NCBI GenBank assembly: GCA_031287575.1
Contig: JAITSV010000032.1
Coordinates: 19,476 to 83,475 of the forward strand
Direction of reading: 5' to 3'
Source: Desulfovibrio sp.
GTDB taxonomy: Bacteria; Desulfobacterota; Desulfovibrionia; Desulfovibrionales; Desulfovibrionaceae
DNA length: 64,000 nt
Both the position numbers and the translations under genes were made by a program. Shown piece after piece: positions 12,085-21,185 of the stretch. The notes under the pieces were generated by a model. The model searched no databases and had not been told where the DNA came from. It worked only from the letters and a program-made list of their open reading frames with translations. Every line of letters begins with the position of its first letter. Position 1 is the stretch's first letter.

Positions 12085-13170
12085 ATGCTCGCGTCAAACC
12101 GTTCCGCCTCCATCTGGGGCGGCTTTCTGCTCGCCGCGCTGGGCGCGGCTTTCTGCGCCTGGGCCGCCATTGCCCCGTCCGAGTCGCTGTGCGTCAGCAC
12201 CGGCTGCTCGCTGTACCGCAACCTGACCATCCTGGGCCTGCCCCTGTGGTGGTACGGCACGGGCGCGTTCTCGCTCCTAGCCCTGTTCTGCATCTTCGGC
12301 AAGCAGGGCGCCGCGCGCGGGTTCGTCTGGCTGATGCTGGCCGCCGACACGGCATTGCTGGCGCTGATGGCCCTCACCGCCCCTTGCGCGGCCTGCTTGG
12401 TGGTGGCCGCACTCATCGCTGGGGCCTTCGTGGCCATTCCCGGCGAACCGCGCCGCGACCGGCAACAGCGCATCCCCATCCTGCTCCTGGTGTGGGGCGG
12501 CCTGTTCTTCGCCAACGGGGCGGCCCTGGCCACCGAGCGCATGGGCGCCTGGAACCTCCAGGGACCGGAAAACGCCCCCGTCACCCTGTATTTCTCGCCG
12601 TCGTGCCCGGCCTGCCGCCAGGCCATCGCCGCCCTTGCCGGTGCCGCGCCGGACACGGTGGCCTACCGCCCGGTGGCCGAAAACGACGACGACATCCTGG
12701 CCATCGAGCAGATGCGGCGGTCCGTCGAGCAGGGCTCATCCGTGGCGGATGCCCTGCGCAAGGCGGTGGATGCTCCCGCCGCTCCCACGATGTCCCTGTT
12801 CGAGCAGGCCCGGCTGCGTTGGAAGCTGCTGCGCAACAAGGCTCGCGTGCTGTCCACCGGCGCGGACCGGCTGCCGGTGATGCTGATGGCAGGCATGCCC
12901 CGTCTGCCCTTCGGCCACGGAGCGGACGGCGCCGCGCCAACCTCGGGCACCACCTCTTCGCAGGCCCCTCGTCCCACCGCCCCGCAGCAGGGACCGTCCT
13001 CGCCGGTGCAGGGAACTGGGCAGGGAACTGGGCAGGGGCCTGGGCAGGGCCAGCCGGGCAAAGCCGCTCCCGCCCCCGCCCCCACGGGACAGGACACCGC
13101 GCTGCCATTCCTGACCAACGATTTCGCCGGGTGCGCGCAAACACCCAGCAACAACGCCACCTGCAACTAG
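12085..13170 (+). CDS. Membrane thiol oxidoreductase: VKOR-like domain joined to thioredoxin-like domain
   Basis: 361 residues. About five hydrophobic segments fill residues 1-155: an N-terminal helix, a loop with two cysteines (CVSTGC near residue 32), then helices, one carrying CAAC (APCAACLVV near residue 100). This is the layout of vitamin K epoxide reductase homologues, which reoxidise a partner disulfide-forming protein using quinone. After a further helix comes a thioredoxin-like segment with YFSPSCPACRQ (CPAC, near residue 177). The C-terminus is a Gln/Gly/Pro-rich repetitive linker (GTGQGTGQGPGQGQPG) and a short tail with two cysteines. Assignment rests on Cys spacing and topology, not on overall similarity. 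ATG at 12085 has GGAG 9 bases upstream. A hairpin follows. Confidence 0.6.
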   Translation: MLASNRSASIWGGFLLAALGAAFCAWAAIAPSESLCVSTGCSLYRNLTILGLPLWWYGTGAFSLLALFCIFGKQGAARGFVWLMLAADTALLALMALTAPCAACLVVAALIAGAFVAIPGEPRRDRQQRIPILLLVWGGLFFANGAALATERMGAWNLQGPENAPVTLYFSPSCPACRQAIAALAGAAPDTVAYRPVAENDDDILAIEQMRRSVEQGSSVADALRKAVDAPAAPTMSLFEQARLRWKLLRNKARVLSTGADRLPVMLMAGMPRLPFGHGADGAAPTSGTTSSQAPRPTAPQQGPSSPVQGTGQGTGQGPGQGQPGKAAPAPAPTGQDTALPFLTNDFAGCAQTPSNNATCN

Positions 13171-13260
13171 ACGCCACGCGGGGCCATGCCGCCCCGTACC
13201 GTCCCCCGCGCATTTCTCCGAAGCTTGCTCTTCGGCCCGCCATCTTGGAGCGAGTTCGCC

Positions 13261-13290
13261 AAGAGCCCGGTCGGAAACGACCGGGCTCTT
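13261..13290 (+). terminator. Hairpin terminator after the VKOR-like gene
   Basis: Perfect 13-bp stem (aagagcccggtcg / cgaccgggctctt) closed by a GAAA tetraloop, with only a short T-rich tail (cttcctt). Confidence 0.75.
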
Positions 13291-13371
13291 CCTTGGCATG
13301 CCCCTCCGACAGTCAACCGTACGACAGCCGACACGGGCGCCAACGCCCTTTCCCTCCGGCACCCTCTCATA

Positions 13372-13451
13372 GATTGATCAATCAATCAGAACCAGCAAGA
13401 TTTGTTGACCTTTCGGGTGTTTCAGACTATGTGAAAAAAATCATTTTTTCA
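13372..13451 (+). promoter_or_regulatory. Promoter region of the dsr operon
   Basis: TTGACC (13405-13410), 17-base spacer, TATGTG (13428-13433): a good sigma-70 match upstream of the RsbRD-like gene and dsrMKJOP. A 12-base perfect palindrome gattgatcaatc (13372-13383) extended by another aatc lies just upstream of the -35. A second AT-rich palindrome tgaaaaaaatcattttttca (13432-13451) overlaps the start-point region. Both are plausible operators; the regulator is unknown. Confidence 0.6.
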
Positions 13452-13598
13452 GACATCGCACTCGCGCGCGCCGTGCGCGGGGTTTGTCCGGGGAGGCGAC
13501 GCATCCCCCCTTTTCGCTTGGACAAAGCGGAAAAAACGCCGTATAGGGGGGTGCGCCGCAAGAGGCGTGCCCGCTAACCGCAACGGCAAAGAGTTCAC

Positions 13599-14144
13599 AT
13601 GACCATCAAGGACCTGCTCGCCGAGCACAAGGACGCCATCATCCACAAATGGATAGATGCCATGTATGGCACCTATCCGTTTGATACCGTGGGTTTCCTG
13701 CGCAGCAGCAGGGACCAGTTCTCCAATCCCGTGGGCCACACCACCGCGGCATCCGCCGTGGTCATCTTCGACGCCATTGCCGGCGACGACGTGGACGAAG
13801 CCCGCCTTTCCGAGGCCATAGAGGATGTCATCCGCATCCGGGCCATCCAGAATTTCACCCCCGAGCAGGCCGTGGGCGTGCTGTTCGTGCTGAAGACGGT
13901 GCTCCGCAAGATGCTGCGGTCCGCCATCGTGCAGCACGGGCTGCACGACGAGCAGCTGGAGGTGGAATCGCGCATCGACACCGTGGCGCTCATGGCCTTC
14001 GGCAAGTATGCCGCCTGCCGCGAACGCCTGCACATGATGAAGGTAGACGACTTCAAACGTGGATACGCCCAGCTCCTGCGCAGGGCTGAACGTATATTGG
14101 ACAAGCCGGTAGGGGAACCGGACACGCAGAAACCGATAGCCTAG
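13599..14144 (+). CDS. RsbRD-N-terminal-like protein preceding dsrMKJOP
   Basis: 181-residue soluble protein, helical, beginning MTIKDLLAEHKDAIIHKWID. The pattern (a short helix with HKW, then VGFLRSSRDQFSNPVGHTT and an FTPEQAVGVLFVLK segment) matches the RsbT co-antagonist RsbRD N-terminal family, a globin-like fold. There is no STAS domain. It is the first gene under the dsr promoter and ends 15 bases before dsrM, as in other Desulfovibrio genomes. A sensing or regulatory role for sulfite respiration is inferred from position only. No haem-binding or metal motif can be confirmed by eye. Confidence 0.7.
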   Translation: MTIKDLLAEHKDAIIHKWIDAMYGTYPFDTVGFLRSSRDQFSNPVGHTTAASAVVIFDAIAGDDVDEARLSEAIEDVIRIRAIQNFTPEQAVGVLFVLKTVLRKMLRSAIVQHGLHDEQLEVESRIDTVALMAFGKYAACRERLHMMKVDDFKRGYAQLLRRAERILDKPVGEPDTQKPIA

Positions 14145-14159
14145 CAGCGAGGTAACGGA

Positions 14160-15167
14160 ATGTTCATTTCACTTTTAGCGGTCATTGCGCTGGGTTGCAT
14201 CGCCTGGCTGGGAGCTGCCTCAGGCTTCCAGTACCTTATCGGGGTGGTGTTGCCGTATGCCGCGGTGCTCGTGTTCATCGGCGGTTTCGTCTGGCGGATG
14301 GTGGACTGGGCCAAATCGCCCGTGCCCTTCCGCATCCCGACCACGGGCGGCCAGCAGAAGTCGCTGGACTGGATCAAGCCCGCCCGGCTCGACAGCCCCT
14401 TCACCACCGCTGGCACCGTGGGGCGCATGCTTCTCGAAGTGCTGCTGTTCCGGTCGCTTTTCCGGAACACTTCGGTCGAAATCCAGAAAGGCCCCCGCGT
14501 GGTCTACTATTCGGCCAAGTGGCTGTGGCTTTTCGCGCTGCTGTTCCACTACTGTTTCCTGCTGATCTTCATCCGGCACTTCCGGTTCTTCCTCGAGCCG
14601 GTGCCCTTTGCCCTGACGGCCATCGAGTTCGTTGACGGCATCATGCAGATCGGCGTGCCCCGCATGTTCATGACCGACGTGCTCGTCGTCGCGGCGCTCG
14701 GCTTCCTGCTGGCCCGCCGCCTGTTCAGCGAGAAGATCCGCTACATCTCGCTGGCCAACGACTACTTTCCGCTGTTCCTGCTGCTGGGCCTCGTGGGCAG
14801 CGGCATCTGGATGCGCTACTTCGCCAAGGTGGACATCGCGGCGGTCAAGGTCCTGACCATGGGCCTCGTGACCATGAACCCCGTGCTGCCCGAAGGCATC
14901 GGCGCGGCGTTCTTCATCCACATCTTCCTGCTCTCGTGCCTGCTTGCGTACTTCCCGTTCAGCAAGCTGATGCACATGGGCGGCGTCTTCCTCAGCCCCA
15001 CGCGCAACCTGCCCAACAACACGCGCGCGGTGCGCCACGTGAACCCCTGGAACCCGCCCAAGAAGTACCGCACCTACGCGGAATACGAGGACGAGTTCCG
15101 GGAACTGATGGAAGAGGCGGGGCTGCCTGTCGACAAAACCTCTGAAGAAGCCGCTGCCGCCGAGTAA
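14160..15167 (+). CDS. dsrM: DsrM, cytochrome b subunit of the Dsr membrane complex
   Basis: Integral membrane di-haem cytochrome b of the NarI type. In DsrMKJOP it oxidises menaquinol and passes electrons to DsrK for reduction of the DsrC trisulfide. Of 335 residues, the first ~60 hold two hydrophobic helices. A central region has FALLFHYCFLLIFIRHFRFF and later helices, with histidines suited to haem ligation, and there is a cytoplasmic Glu-rich tail (EEAAAAE). It follows the RsbRD-like gene by 15 bases and precedes dsrK by 9 bases. Confidence 0.96.
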   Translation: MFISLLAVIALGCIAWLGAASGFQYLIGVVLPYAAVLVFIGGFVWRMVDWAKSPVPFRIPTTGGQQKSLDWIKPARLDSPFTTAGTVGRMLLEVLLFRSLFRNTSVEIQKGPRVVYYSAKWLWLFALLFHYCFLLIFIRHFRFFLEPVPFALTAIEFVDGIMQIGVPRMFMTDVLVVAALGFLLARRLFSEKIRYISLANDYFPLFLLLGLVGSGIWMRYFAKVDIAAVKVLTMGLVTMNPVLPEGIGAAFFIHIFLLSCLLAYFPFSKLMHMGGVFLSPTRNLPNNTRAVRHVNPWNPPKKYRTYAEYEDEFRELMEEAGLPVDKTSEEAAAAE

Positions 15168-15176
15168 GGAGCCGAC

Positions 15177-16787
15177 ATGTCCAAACTGCCAACTCCCGAC
15201 AAGCTGATCGCGACCATCCCCGCCTTCCCCATGGAAGGATGGATGGACACCAAGCCGGACTTCAAGCCCGGCACGTGGTGCTATCCGGCCAAGGTCGACA
15301 ACATGAAGGCCCTCGGCATGCCGAACCCGCACGAGTGGTCGGCCGATCAGGAAGACTGGAACCTGCCGGAAAACTGGGAAGAGATCATCTACGAAGGCCT
15401 CAAGTCGCGCCTGGCCAAGCACCGCTCGCTCAAGGTCTTCATGGACATCTGCGTGCGCTGCGGCGCCTGCGCCGACAAGTGTCACTTCTTCATCGGCACG
15501 GGCGACCCCAAGAACATGCCCGTGCTGCGCGCCGAGTTGCTGCGCTCGGTGTACCGCCGCGACTTCACCACGGCGGGCAAGCTGCTGGGCAAGCTGGCCG
15601 GCGCCCGCAAGCTGGACAAGGACGTCATCAAGGAGTGGTTCTACTACTTCTACCAGTGCACCGAATGCCGCCGCTGCTCGCTGTTCTGCCCCTACGGCAT
15701 CGACACCGCGGAAATCACCGCCATCGCGCGTGAGCTGCTGCACGAGTTGGGCCTTGGCATCCACTGGATCATGGAGCCGGTGTTCAACTGCAACCGCACC
15801 GGCAACCACCTTGGCATCCAGCCCCACGCGTTCAAGGAAATCGTCGAGTTCCTCTGCGAGGACATCGAGACGGTGACCGGCATCAAGATCAACCCGCCCT
15901 TCAACGAAAAGGGCCACGAGATCGTGTTCATCACGCCCTCGGGTGACGTGTTCGCCGACCCCGGCATCTACACGTTCATGGGCTACCTGATGCTGTTCCA
16001 CGAAATCGGGCTGGACTACACCCTGTCCACCTACGCCTCCGAAGGCGGCAACTTCGGCTCGTTCACCACCTTCGACATGGCGAAGAAGCTGAACGCCAAG
16101 ATGTACGCCGAAGCCGAGCGCCTGGGTTCCAAGTGGATACTGGGCGGCGAATGCGGCCACATGTGGCGCGTGGTGCACCAGTACATGGATACCTTCAACG
16201 GCCCCACCCCGCCCAAGATGGAAGTGCCCAGGTCGCCCATCACCGGCACGGTGTTCAAGAACGCGGCGTCCACCAAGATGGTGCACATCGCCGAGTTCAC
16301 GGCCGACCTCATCAAGCACAACAAGCTGCGCCTCGACCCCAGCCGCAACGACCACCTGACCGTGACCTTCCACGACTCGTGCAACCCGGCGCGCGGCATG
16401 GGCCTGCTGGACGAACCCCGCTACGTGCTCCAGAACGTGTGCAACAACTACGTGGACATGCCCGAGAACACCATCCGCGAGCAGACCTTCTGCTGCGGCG
16501 GCGGTTCCGGCCTGAACACCGACGAAATCATGGAAATCCGCATGCGCGGCGGCCTGCCCCGCGGCAATGCCCTGCGGTACGTGCAGCAGAAGCACGGCGT
16601 GAACACCATGGCCTGCATCTGCGCCATCGACCGGGCCACCCTGCCCCCGCTGGCCAACTACTGGGCCCCCGGCGTTACGGTCTACGGTACCCACGAGCTG
16701 GTGGCCAACGCCCTCGTGATGCGCGGCGAACAGAAGCGCACCATGGACCTGCGGCAGGAAGAACTGCCCGGTATGGAGGATGAATAA
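15177..16787 (+). CDS. dsrK: DsrK, catalytic iron-sulfur subunit (HdrD-like)
   Basis: Cytoplasmic iron-sulfur protein related to heterodisulfide reductase HdrD; it is thought to reduce the DsrC trisulfide. The 536 residues carry two ferredoxin motifs, C92-x2-C95-x2-C98-x3-C102 and C161-x2-C164-x2-C167-x3-C171. The C-terminal half has CCG-type cysteine segments (FHDSCNPARGMG and QTFCCGGGSGLN) that bind the special [4Fe-4S] cluster. Length and order are canonical. The stop is 2 bases from dsrJ. Confidence 0.97.
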   Translation: MSKLPTPDKLIATIPAFPMEGWMDTKPDFKPGTWCYPAKVDNMKALGMPNPHEWSADQEDWNLPENWEEIIYEGLKSRLAKHRSLKVFMDICVRCGACADKCHFFIGTGDPKNMPVLRAELLRSVYRRDFTTAGKLLGKLAGARKLDKDVIKEWFYYFYQCTECRRCSLFCPYGIDTAEITAIARELLHELGLGIHWIMEPVFNCNRTGNHLGIQPHAFKEIVEFLCEDIETVTGIKINPPFNEKGHEIVFITPSGDVFADPGIYTFMGYLMLFHEIGLDYTLSTYASEGGNFGSFTTFDMAKKLNAKMYAEAERLGSKWILGGECGHMWRVVHQYMDTFNGPTPPKMEVPRSPITGTVFKNAASTKMVHIAEFTADLIKHNKLRLDPSRNDHLTVTFHDSCNPARGMGLLDEPRYVLQNVCNNYVDMPENTIREQTFCCGGGSGLNTDEIMEIRMRGGLPRGNALRYVQQKHGVNTMACICAIDRATLPPLANYWAPGVTVYGTHELVANALVMRGEQKRTMDLRQEELPGMEDE

Positions 16788-16789
16788 CC

Positions 16790-17170
16790 ATGTATAACGG
16801 CAAATACATCATCCCCGGCATCGTGATCTTCGTCGGGCTGTTCACCTTTCCCTTCTGGTCCAACCTGCTGACGCCCAAGTACGAGCGCCCGCAGCTGGCC
16901 CTGCCCGCAGGCCAGAAGGAATGCATCGAACCGGCCGAATACATGCGCGCCGAGCACATGCACATTCTCGACGTGTGGCGCGACCAGGCCCTGCGCGAAG
17001 GCAAGCGCGCCTATGTCGCCTCCAACGGCAAGGTCTGGGACATAAGCCTGCAGAACACCTGCATGAAGTGTCACACCAACAAGGCCGATTTCTGCGACAA
17101 GTGCCACAACTCCAACAGCGTGAGCCCCTACTGCTGGGATTGCCATGTGGCGCCGAGGGGGAACCAGTAA
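16790..17170 (+). CDS. dsrJ: DsrJ, triheme cytochrome c
   Basis: Periplasmic cytochrome anchored by an uncleaved N-terminal helix (residues 6-22). It has exactly three CXXCH sites: CMKCH at 91-95, CDKCH at 102-106 and CWDCH at 115-119. Cys45 (GQKECIEPAEYMRAEHM) lies where DsrJ is known to have an unusual cysteine haem ligand. 126 residues. It overlaps dsrO by one base (TAATG), implying coupled translation. Confidence 0.97.
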   Translation: MYNGKYIIPGIVIFVGLFTFPFWSNLLTPKYERPQLALPAGQKECIEPAEYMRAEHMHILDVWRDQALREGKRAYVASNGKVWDISLQNTCMKCHTNKADFCDKCHNSNSVSPYCWDCHVAPRGNQ

Positions 17171-17949
17171 TGAGCACCACCAGAAGACAATTCCTGAAGA
17201 TCGCCGGGCTTGCCGCCTTCGGCCTTGGCACCTCGAGCGCGCTGGACGCGGCCGAGGCGGTCGCCAAGGACATGCCGGGCGCCAAGTACGACGTGGGCGG
17301 CAAACACCTTGCCGCCAAGCGCTGGGCCATGGTCATCGACACCCGCAAGCTGGAATCGCGCGAGGACTTCGAGCGCATCATCCACGCCTGCCATTCGATC
17401 CACAACGTTCCCTCGATTCCCACCAAGCAGGAAATCAAGTGGATCTGGACCGACAAGTACGACCGGGTGTTCACCGACGACATGAGCCAGCATCTGTCCC
17501 CCGCCGTGCGCGAAAAGGACTATCTGCTGCTGTGCAACCACTGCGAGAACCCGCCGTGCGTGCGCGTGTGCCCCACCAAGGCCACCTTCAAGCGCGCCGA
17601 CGGCATCGTGGTGATGGACTACCACCGCTGCATCGGCTGCCGCTTCTGCATGGCCGGGTGTCCGTACGGCGCGCGCAGCTTCAACTTCGGCGATCCGCGC
17701 CCCTACCTGAAGGACGTGAACCCCGCCTTCCCCACCCGCATGCGCGGCGTGGTGGAAAAGTGCACCTTCTGCTCCGAACGGCTTGAAGTGGGCCTGCTGC
17801 CCGCCTGCGTCGAAGCCTCGAACGGGGCCATCCTGTTCGGCGACCTCGACGACCCGAATTCGCCGGTTCGCAAGGCCCTTGCCGAGAACTTCAGCATTCG
17901 CCGCAAGCCCTCCATCGGGACCCAGCCCGGCGTCTACTACATCGTGTAG
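17170..17949 (+). CDS. dsrO: DsrO, periplasmic ferredoxin subunit with Tat signal
   Basis: 259 residues. The start at 17170 gives MSTTRRQFLKIAGLAAFGLG, a twin-arginine signal, so the protein is exported folded. Its cysteine groups fit four [4Fe-4S] clusters: CNHCENPPCVRVCP, CIGCRFCMAGCPYG, CTFCSERL...PACVEAS and flanking residues. It passes electrons between DsrJ and DsrP on the periplasmic side. The upstream open frame is a different-frame extension and is ignored because the ATG overlaps the dsrJ stop. Confidence 0.96.
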   Translation: MSTTRRQFLKIAGLAAFGLGTSSALDAAEAVAKDMPGAKYDVGGKHLAAKRWAMVIDTRKLESREDFERIIHACHSIHNVPSIPTKQEIKWIWTDKYDRVFTDDMSQHLSPAVREKDYLLLCNHCENPPCVRVCPTKATFKRADGIVVMDYHRCIGCRFCMAGCPYGARSFNFGDPRPYLKDVNPAFPTRMRGVVEKCTFCSERLEVGLLPACVEASNGAILFGDLDDPNSPVRKALAENFSIRRKPSIGTQPGVYYIV

Positions 17950-17960
17950 GAGGAGAAGCC

Positions 17961-19124
17961 ATGATCGAGAAGGTTCTGAAAGGCTCCCCGGCGTTCTACA
18001 TCTGGCTGCTGTTCCTCGGCGGCATCGCGAGCCTGGGCGTCTTCGCGTACATCTTCCAGCTGAAATACGGGCTGACCATCACCGGCATGAGCCGCGACGT
18101 TTCGTGGGGGCTGTACATCTCGCAGTTCACCTACTTCGTCGGCGTGGCGGCCTCGGCCGTGATGCTGGTGCTGCCCGCCTACTTCCATCACTACAAGAAA
18201 TTCAAGAAGATGATCATCCTCGGCGAGTTCATGGCGATCTCGGCCGTGCTGATGTGCATGCTCTTCATCGTCACCGACATGGGGCAGCCGCAGCGCATGC
18301 TGAACGTCATCCTGCACCCCACGCCGAACTCCATCATGTTCTACGACATGATGGTGCTGATGGGGTACCTGTTCATCAACGCGCTGGTCGGCTGGGTTAC
18401 CCTGGAAGCCGAACGCCACGACGTTGACCCGCCCAAGTGGATCAAGTTCTTCATCTACCTGTCGGTGGTGTGGGCGTTCTCCATCCACACCGTCACCGCC
18501 TTCCTGTACGCGGGCCTGCCCGGCCGCCACTACTGGCTGACGGCCATCATGGCCGCCCGCTTCCTGTCCTCGGCCTTCGCCTCCGGTCCGGCCATCCTGC
18601 TGCTGCTGGTCATCGCGCTGCGCCGCCTGACCGGGTTCGATCCGGGCCGCGAAGCCATCCAGACCCTGACCAAGATCATCACCTACGCCATGGCCATCAA
18701 CGTGTTCTTCTTCCTGCTGGAAGTGTTCACGGCCTTCTACAGCGGCATGCCGGGCCACCAGCACCCGCTCACCTTCCTGTTCGTGGGCCACGACGGCCAC
18801 GCATCGTGGGTGGTGGGCTGGATGTGGACGGCGGCCGTGCTGGCCATCCTGGCGCTGTGCCTGCTCATTCCCCCGCAGATCCGCGACAACGAACGCGTGC
18901 TGCCGTGGGCGCTGGGCATCCTGGTCATCGCCAGCTGGATCGACAAGGGCCTGGGCCTCTTGATCGGCGGCTTTACCCCCAACCCCTTCGAGACGGTGAC
19001 CGAGTACGCGCCCAGCTTCCCGGAAATCATCGTCACCGTGGGCATCTATGCCATCGGCCTGATGGTGCTTTCCGTGCTGTGGAAGATCGCCCTCGACGTG
19101 AAGAAGGAAGCGGGCACCTTCTAG
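17961..19124 (+). CDS. dsrP: DsrP, NrfD-type quinone-interacting membrane protein
   Basis: 387-residue NrfD/PsrC-family protein with about ten hydrophobic helices and no cofactor motifs. It exchanges electrons with menaquinone and partners DsrO. The segment GMSRDVSWGLYISQFTYFVG near residue 40 and TAFLYAGLPGRHYW near residue 180 are typical. It follows dsrO by 11 bases with an AGGAG site, is the last gene of the operon, and is followed by a strong hairpin. Confidence 0.96.
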   Translation: MIEKVLKGSPAFYIWLLFLGGIASLGVFAYIFQLKYGLTITGMSRDVSWGLYISQFTYFVGVAASAVMLVLPAYFHHYKKFKKMIILGEFMAISAVLMCMLFIVTDMGQPQRMLNVILHPTPNSIMFYDMMVLMGYLFINALVGWVTLEAERHDVDPPKWIKFFIYLSVVWAFSIHTVTAFLYAGLPGRHYWLTAIMAARFLSSAFASGPAILLLLVIALRRLTGFDPGREAIQTLTKIITYAMAINVFFFLLEVFTAFYSGMPGHQHPLTFLFVGHDGHASWVVGWMWTAAVLAILALCLLIPPQIRDNERVLPWALGILVIASWIDKGLGLLIGGFTPNPFETVTEYAPSFPEIIVTVGIYAIGLMVLSVLWKIALDVKKEAGTF

Positions 19125-19157
19125 CCGCTGTCCGACTGACCAGGCCTATGGATTGCA

Positions 19158-19188
19158 AAGGGCCCGTGCCGCACCGGCACGGGCCCTT
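19158..19188 (+). terminator. Terminator of the dsr operon
   Basis: 14-bp perfect stem (aagggcccgtgccg / cggcacgggccctt, 19158-19171 with 19175-19188), 3-base loop, short T-rich tail. Confidence 0.9.
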
Positions 19189-19623
19189 CTGCGTGTGCGG
19201 CAGGCCATGGCCGAGGCTCTTCGCCACCCGGGCCTGCCCCCTCCCCATGTGCATCATCCGCGGGTGCGCCTGACCTGTCCAGCCACGCCCGACGCAACGC
19301 CGGGCAGCATACCCATGCCCCGTGTGGACAACCACCGCCGTCACGCCCACGCGCCAGCATGGCCACCCCCGTTGTCCCGGACTGCCCGAGGCAGGGTGTG
19401 CCCACCAGGTCCCCACCCTGACCCGCGCAGGGCTGGACAACCCCATGCAGGGGCTGCCACGGGGCTGAAAACGCTCCAGCCAACCACGCCCGGCGCCCAC
19501 CCGCTACGCGCCGCATCCGTCCGCTACGCGTCGCTTGACGCTCCCTGCGCACGGCGCAACGGTCGATGTTTCCCCCCGCCTGCCGCCCGTGCCCGTGCCC
19601 GCCTTCGCCCCCTTTTCGAACGC
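19189..19623. other. Gap between convergent units, no gene seen
   Basis: About 435 GC-rich bases between the dsr terminator and the terminator of the FadL gene. No frame has recognisable content, and no repeat or RNA was recognised. Confidence 0.5.
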
Positions 19624-19651
19624 AAAAGGGCCGCCCCCGAAGGAGCGGCCC
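19624..19651 (-). terminator. Intrinsic terminator after the FadL-family gene
   Basis: On the minus strand gggccgc (19651-19645) pairs with gcggccc (19634-19628), partly extended toward a TTCG loop, followed by TTTT. Confidence 0.85.
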
Positions 19652-19675
19652 CGTGCAGGCGCGAAAAGGCCGAGC

Positions 19676-20962
19676 CTAGAACTTGTAACCCAGCGAAAGA
19701 CCCAACACATGGGTGCGGCCGTCGCGCGAGGAACCGTCGTAGACGCCACCGCCCTGGTTGTCGTATTCCGCGTCGGACGCCACGATGTAGGTGTAGGACA
19801 GGTCCACGGTGTAGCTGTCCCAGTGGAAGCCCGTACCCACGCTGTACAGCTGGCGGTCGTCGGTGGGGATCAGGTAGTCGATCTTGTTGCTGCGGGCCGG
19901 GGATTCGTCGTAGGTAAAGCCGGCGCGCAGGTCCATCCACGGGGTGGCGGCGTATTCGACACCGATGCTGTAGCGCCAGGCATCCCGCCAGTCCTTCTCC
20001 TGGTTGACCAGGGCACCGGCGCCTCCATAAAAGGGCGACTCGTGGTAGATGGCCAGGTTGTCGTACAGCGACCAGCGGGTCAGCAGGGCGCCCACTTCGA
20101 TGCTCAGTTCGGGGATGGGGGTGTAGGACACGCCGAAGGCCACCATGTCGGGCAGGGTCACCGAGCCCTTCACGTCGCAGTCCTGATAGACGCCAACCAC
20201 CTGGGGAATGCCGGTCAGCGCGGACCCGATGGTGAAGTTGTTGTCACCCCGGGCTTCCTGCTCGATCTGGCTCTTGTAGCTCACGCCAGCGGCCCACTGG
20301 TCGTTGAACTGGTAGTGCAGGCCGGCGGTGAGGCCCCAGCCGTAGCTGTCGGCCTCGAGATTCGAATCCACCTCGGCGGCGGAGGGCGTCATGGGGTTGT
20401 TGGCGCCGGTGGGGTCGCTCTTCTTGTCCATGTTCAGCTTCAGGGTCATGAACTCGACGCCCACGGCGGCGGACAGCTTGTCGGTAAGCTTGAACGCAAT
20501 GTTGGGGTTGTACGAGACGGTCTGGATTTCGGCGTTGTAGATGTTGTAGCGACCGGCCCAGTGCTCGTCGTCGTACTCGGTGCCCAGGCCGAAGCGGGTG
20601 TAGATGCCCATGCCCAGCCACAGGTTGTCCTTGAGCTGGGTGGTCATGTAGCCGTGCGGGGGCAGCCACACGTTGTCGGCGCCTTCACCGGTGTAGGTGT
20701 TGCCGCCGTAGTTCACGTCCACCTTGGCGCTGGGGATGATGGCACTGACCCCGGCCATCACCTGGGTGCCTTCCAACTGGGTCATCAGGGCCGGGTTGTA
20801 GGCCACGGCGGAGGCATCGGGCTTGCGGGCCACCATGGTGCCGCTCAGCGCGTTGCCGCGCGCGCCCCATTCGTACAGGGCAAAGCCTTCGGCCTGCGCG
20901 GTACCCGCCAGGGCGGTGCAGACCAGCAGGCACGACACAGCCAACGATTTCAGTCGCTTCAT
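19676..20962 (-). CDS. FadL/OmpP1/TodX-family outer membrane transporter
   Basis: 428-residue outer-membrane beta-barrel for hydrophobic compounds. There is a Sec signal peptide (MKRLKSLAVSCLLVCTALAGTAQA, cleaved near residue 24). Right after it comes EGFALYEWGARGNALSG, the family's N-terminal hatch sequence, with the NPA motif (AYNPALMTQLEG) shortly after. The rest alternates polar and aromatic residues and ends in YKF, as expected for a barrel. ATG at 20962 has GGGGAG 6 bases upstream. It is monocistronic with its own terminator. Substrate (long-chain fatty acid or aromatic) not determinable. Confidence 0.9.
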   Translation of the reverse strand: MKRLKSLAVSCLLVCTALAGTAQAEGFALYEWGARGNALSGTMVARKPDASAVAYNPALMTQLEGTQVMAGVSAIIPSAKVDVNYGGNTYTGEGADNVWLPPHGYMTTQLKDNLWLGMGIYTRFGLGTEYDDEHWAGRYNIYNAEIQTVSYNPNIAFKLTDKLSAAVGVEFMTLKLNMDKKSDPTGANNPMTPSAAEVDSNLEADSYGWGLTAGLHYQFNDQWAAGVSYKSQIEQEARGDNNFTIGSALTGIPQVVGVYQDCDVKGSVTLPDMVAFGVSYTPIPELSIEVGALLTRWSLYDNLAIYHESPFYGGAGALVNQEKDWRDAWRYSIGVEYAATPWMDLRAGFTYDESPARSNKIDYLIPTDDRQLYSVGTGFHWDSYTVDLSYTYIVASDAEYDNQGGGVYDGSSRDGRTHVLGLSLGYKF

Positions 20963-21055
20963 GGATCTCCCCTAGAGTTTTGTATGCCTGCCGCCGAACG
21001 ATGCGCACGCGCGAAGAAAGCCCCCGGCGCGGCTGACCGTCCAAGGGAGTACACA

Positions 21056-21067
21056 CGGAACGTTCCG
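21056..21067. promoter_or_regulatory. Perfect palindrome upstream of the FadL gene
   Basis: cggaacgttccg, about 100 bases upstream of the fadL-like start. Possible operator; no regulator assigned. Confidence 0.35.
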
Positions 21068-21163
21068 ACTTTTTCAGGCAGAATGACGATTGCCGTTCCC
21101 CCGCGCGTTCCCTCTCGGCCAGCGGCCGAACGCACGTACCGGGGCACGGCACCCCTTAAGCAC

Positions 21164-21185
21164 AATCGGATTTAGCTATCCGATT
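21164..21185. promoter_or_regulatory. Candidate operator upstream of the FadL gene
   Basis: Perfect 8-bp inverted repeat AATCGGAT-N6-ATCCGATT, adjoining a minus-strand TTGACG (21191-21186) that could be a -35 for the FadL-family gene. The geometry suits a TetR-like dimer. No good -10 is seen. The surrounding 20963-21491 gap (about 530 bases) holds no gene. Confidence 0.45.
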
